In this document: positions 5,258-5,308 of the stretch, piece after piece
How the letters are laid out: every line of letters begins with the position of its first letter
How positions within the stretch are numbered: position 1 is the first letter of the stretch
From: an uncultured Collinsella sp.
GTDB taxonomy: Bacteria > Actinomycetota > Coriobacteriia > Coriobacteriales > Coriobacteriaceae
Direction of reading: 5' to 3'
Assembly: GCA_900553165.1 (NCBI GenBank)
Contig: USCN01000106.1
Location: 1 to 5,308 of the forward strand
Length of the DNA: 5,308 nt
Program-made: the position numbers and the translations under genes
The notes under the pieces: generated by a model
Told to the model about the DNA's origin: nothing
What the model saw: the letters and a program-made list of their open reading frames with translations, nothing else
The model's database searches: none

Positions 5258-5308
5258 ATGAACCGCTTCATCGACATCAACCCGGAGAGGTGCATCGGCT
5301 GCGGAACA
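5258..5308 (+). CDS. HycB/HydN-like [4Fe-4S] ferredoxin subunit, 3'-truncated by the window
   Basis: Only the first 17 residues are visible: MNRFIDINPERCIGCGT. The MNRF opening and the CIGCxT start of a first cluster motif match the N-termini of HycB and HydN-type polyferredoxins. The gene is distinct from the upstream Fe-S gene, which begins MGNKRVVADSSRC. The ribosome site AAAGGA (5245-5250) lies 7 bases before the ATG. It follows fdhF in the same direction and is probably another electron carrier for the formate dehydrogenase or its hydrogenase partner. The rest of the gene, its cluster number and any fused domain lie beyond the right edge. Confidence 0.8.
   Translation, partial: MNRFIDINPERCIGCGT

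Overview
The window looks like chromosomal DNA from a high-GC anaerobic actinobacterium, most likely a Coriobacteriia member such as Collinsella. This rests on GC-rich codon use, tRNA genes with encoded CCA, a cytoplasmic selenocysteine formate dehydrogenase with ferredoxin-like partners, and a RelB/PIN toxin-antitoxin pair. Placement is inference; there is no 16S or other marker here.

Left part (1-1105): the C-terminal two thirds of a BrnQ/LIVCS-type branched-chain amino acid carrier runs in from the left edge. A near-consensus promoter, tRNA-Pro(UGG), tRNA-Gly(UCC) and a hairpin terminator follow, a compact self-contained tRNA unit.

Middle (1164-2361): a two-gene toxin-antitoxin operon lies on the minus strand (RelB/DinJ-like antitoxin, then a PIN-domain toxin overlapping it by 8 bases). 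Its probable promoter has inverted half-sites over the -35 and the start point. The divergent gap up to 2361 is AT-richer than the genes and carries several palindromes and a possibly folded leader. I find no convincing promoter for the rightward operon.

Right part (2362-5308): a four-cluster HydN/HycB-like [4Fe-4S] protein is followed by a full-length FdhF-type formate dehydrogenase. The dehydrogenase reads through an in-frame UGA at codon 140 as selenocysteine, with a SECIS hairpin right behind it. After a strong hairpin comes the start of a second HycB/HydN-like ferredoxin, cut by the right edge. Formate would be oxidised (or CO2 reduced) at the Mo/W-bis-MGD-Sec centre in the cytoplasm, and electrons would pass through the polyferredoxins to a partner probably encoded to the right. 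That partner could be a group 4 NiFe hydrogenase (formate hydrogenlyase) or an FeFe hydrogenase (hydrogen-dependent CO2 reductase type); the window does not show which.

The most notable points are the UGA/SECIS recoding that would split fdhF in naive annotation, a perfect 16-bp palindrome just before the fdhF ribosome site, a terminator-like hairpin between fdhF and the next ferredoxin with almost no room for a promoter, and a possible Shine-Dalgarno-masking helix in the operon leader. No mobile element, CRISPR array or clearly undescribed system is visible.
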